Source: Trichoplax sp. H2 (Eukaryota > Placozoa > Uniplacotomia > Trichoplacea). Taken from it: a DNA stretch of 64,000 nucleotides. The stretch covers positions 62,001 through 126,000 of the forward strand of contig NOWV01000169.1 of the NCBI GenBank assembly GCA_003344405.1, read 5' to 3'. Position numbers and translations under genes: made by a program. Below the pieces are notes generated by a model. It saw only the letters and a list, made by a program, of their open reading frames with translations. It did not search any database and was not told the DNA's origin. Every line of letters starts with the position of its first letter. The first letter of the stretch is position 1. This document shows positions 63,876-64,000 of this stretch, in pieces.

Positions 63876-64000
63876 AAGACTTGAGTGATCTGCTACCCGG
63901 ATAGTTTCGAAATGATCAGATTTTCGTGTCCTTTTAAATCATAACTAGAAGTAAAGTCCATGCATACTAATCAAGAAAATTACGCTATTTTTGTTTCTAA
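63876..64000. other. FANCI 3' flank to window end
   Basis: No coding sequence or AATAAA seen before the window ends. Confidence 0.6.

Overview
The window reads as nuclear DNA of an AT-rich, intron-dense animal. Seven conserved eukaryotic protein genes are recognisable, all but one built of many short exons with canonical GT-AG introns mostly of about 60-150 bp. Protein similarity to vertebrate orthologs (recalled from memory, not searched) is high, above all for Brr2. That points to a slowly evolving invertebrate with short introns, for example a sponge or placozoan-like animal; this placement is inference and I would not name a species. There are no bacterial-style operons, CRISPR arrays or recognisable rRNA/tRNA genes.

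Layout, left to right: DENND10 (minus strand, 5' part only, running toward or off the left edge) is head-to-head with DCTN1/p150Glued (plus, 1743-9580, 33 exons, 1340 aa). A 7.1 kb gene-poor stretch follows, holding one small secreted-peptide-like ORF (12711-12962, minus). VPS51 (minus, 16732-22572, 24 exons, 821 aa) and SNRNP200/Brr2 (minus, 26171-37494, 47 exons, 2140 aa) come next, separated by a GTAC-rich spacer. Then a 4.2 kb repeat-rich spacer with a 20-N scaffold gap, an intronless-CDS C2H2 zinc-finger gene (plus, 41707-42483), EDRF1 (minus, 44537 to about 52385, at least 32 coding exons), and head-to-head with it FANCI (plus, 53220-63875). Exon models for DCTN1, VPS51 and SNRNP200 were built by hand and close in frame from start to stop. 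EDRF1 closes except for an uncertain first exon. FANCI has two doubtful junctions and one unresolved stretch.

The genes do unrelated cell-biological jobs: a Rab-linked DENN protein, microtubule motor adaptor, endosome-to-Golgi tethering, pre-mRNA splicing, transcription, an erythroid-factor-like TPR protein and interstrand crosslink repair. They look like ordinary housekeeping neighbours, not a pathway cluster.

The unexplained material is in the spacers. (1) Arrays of a pentamer, TACTG and its reverse complement CAGTA, are joined through palindromic GTAC centres. They are concentrated in spacers that contain a gene 5' end and almost absent from the convergent spacers. (2) The same roughly 110-bp element occurs in both head-to-head intergenic regions (1335-1444 and, inverted, 52806-52916). 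(3) A 137-bp MITE-like element sits in a VPS51 intron. (4) A near-identical repeat flanks the scaffold gap and is probably a haplotype or assembly artefact.
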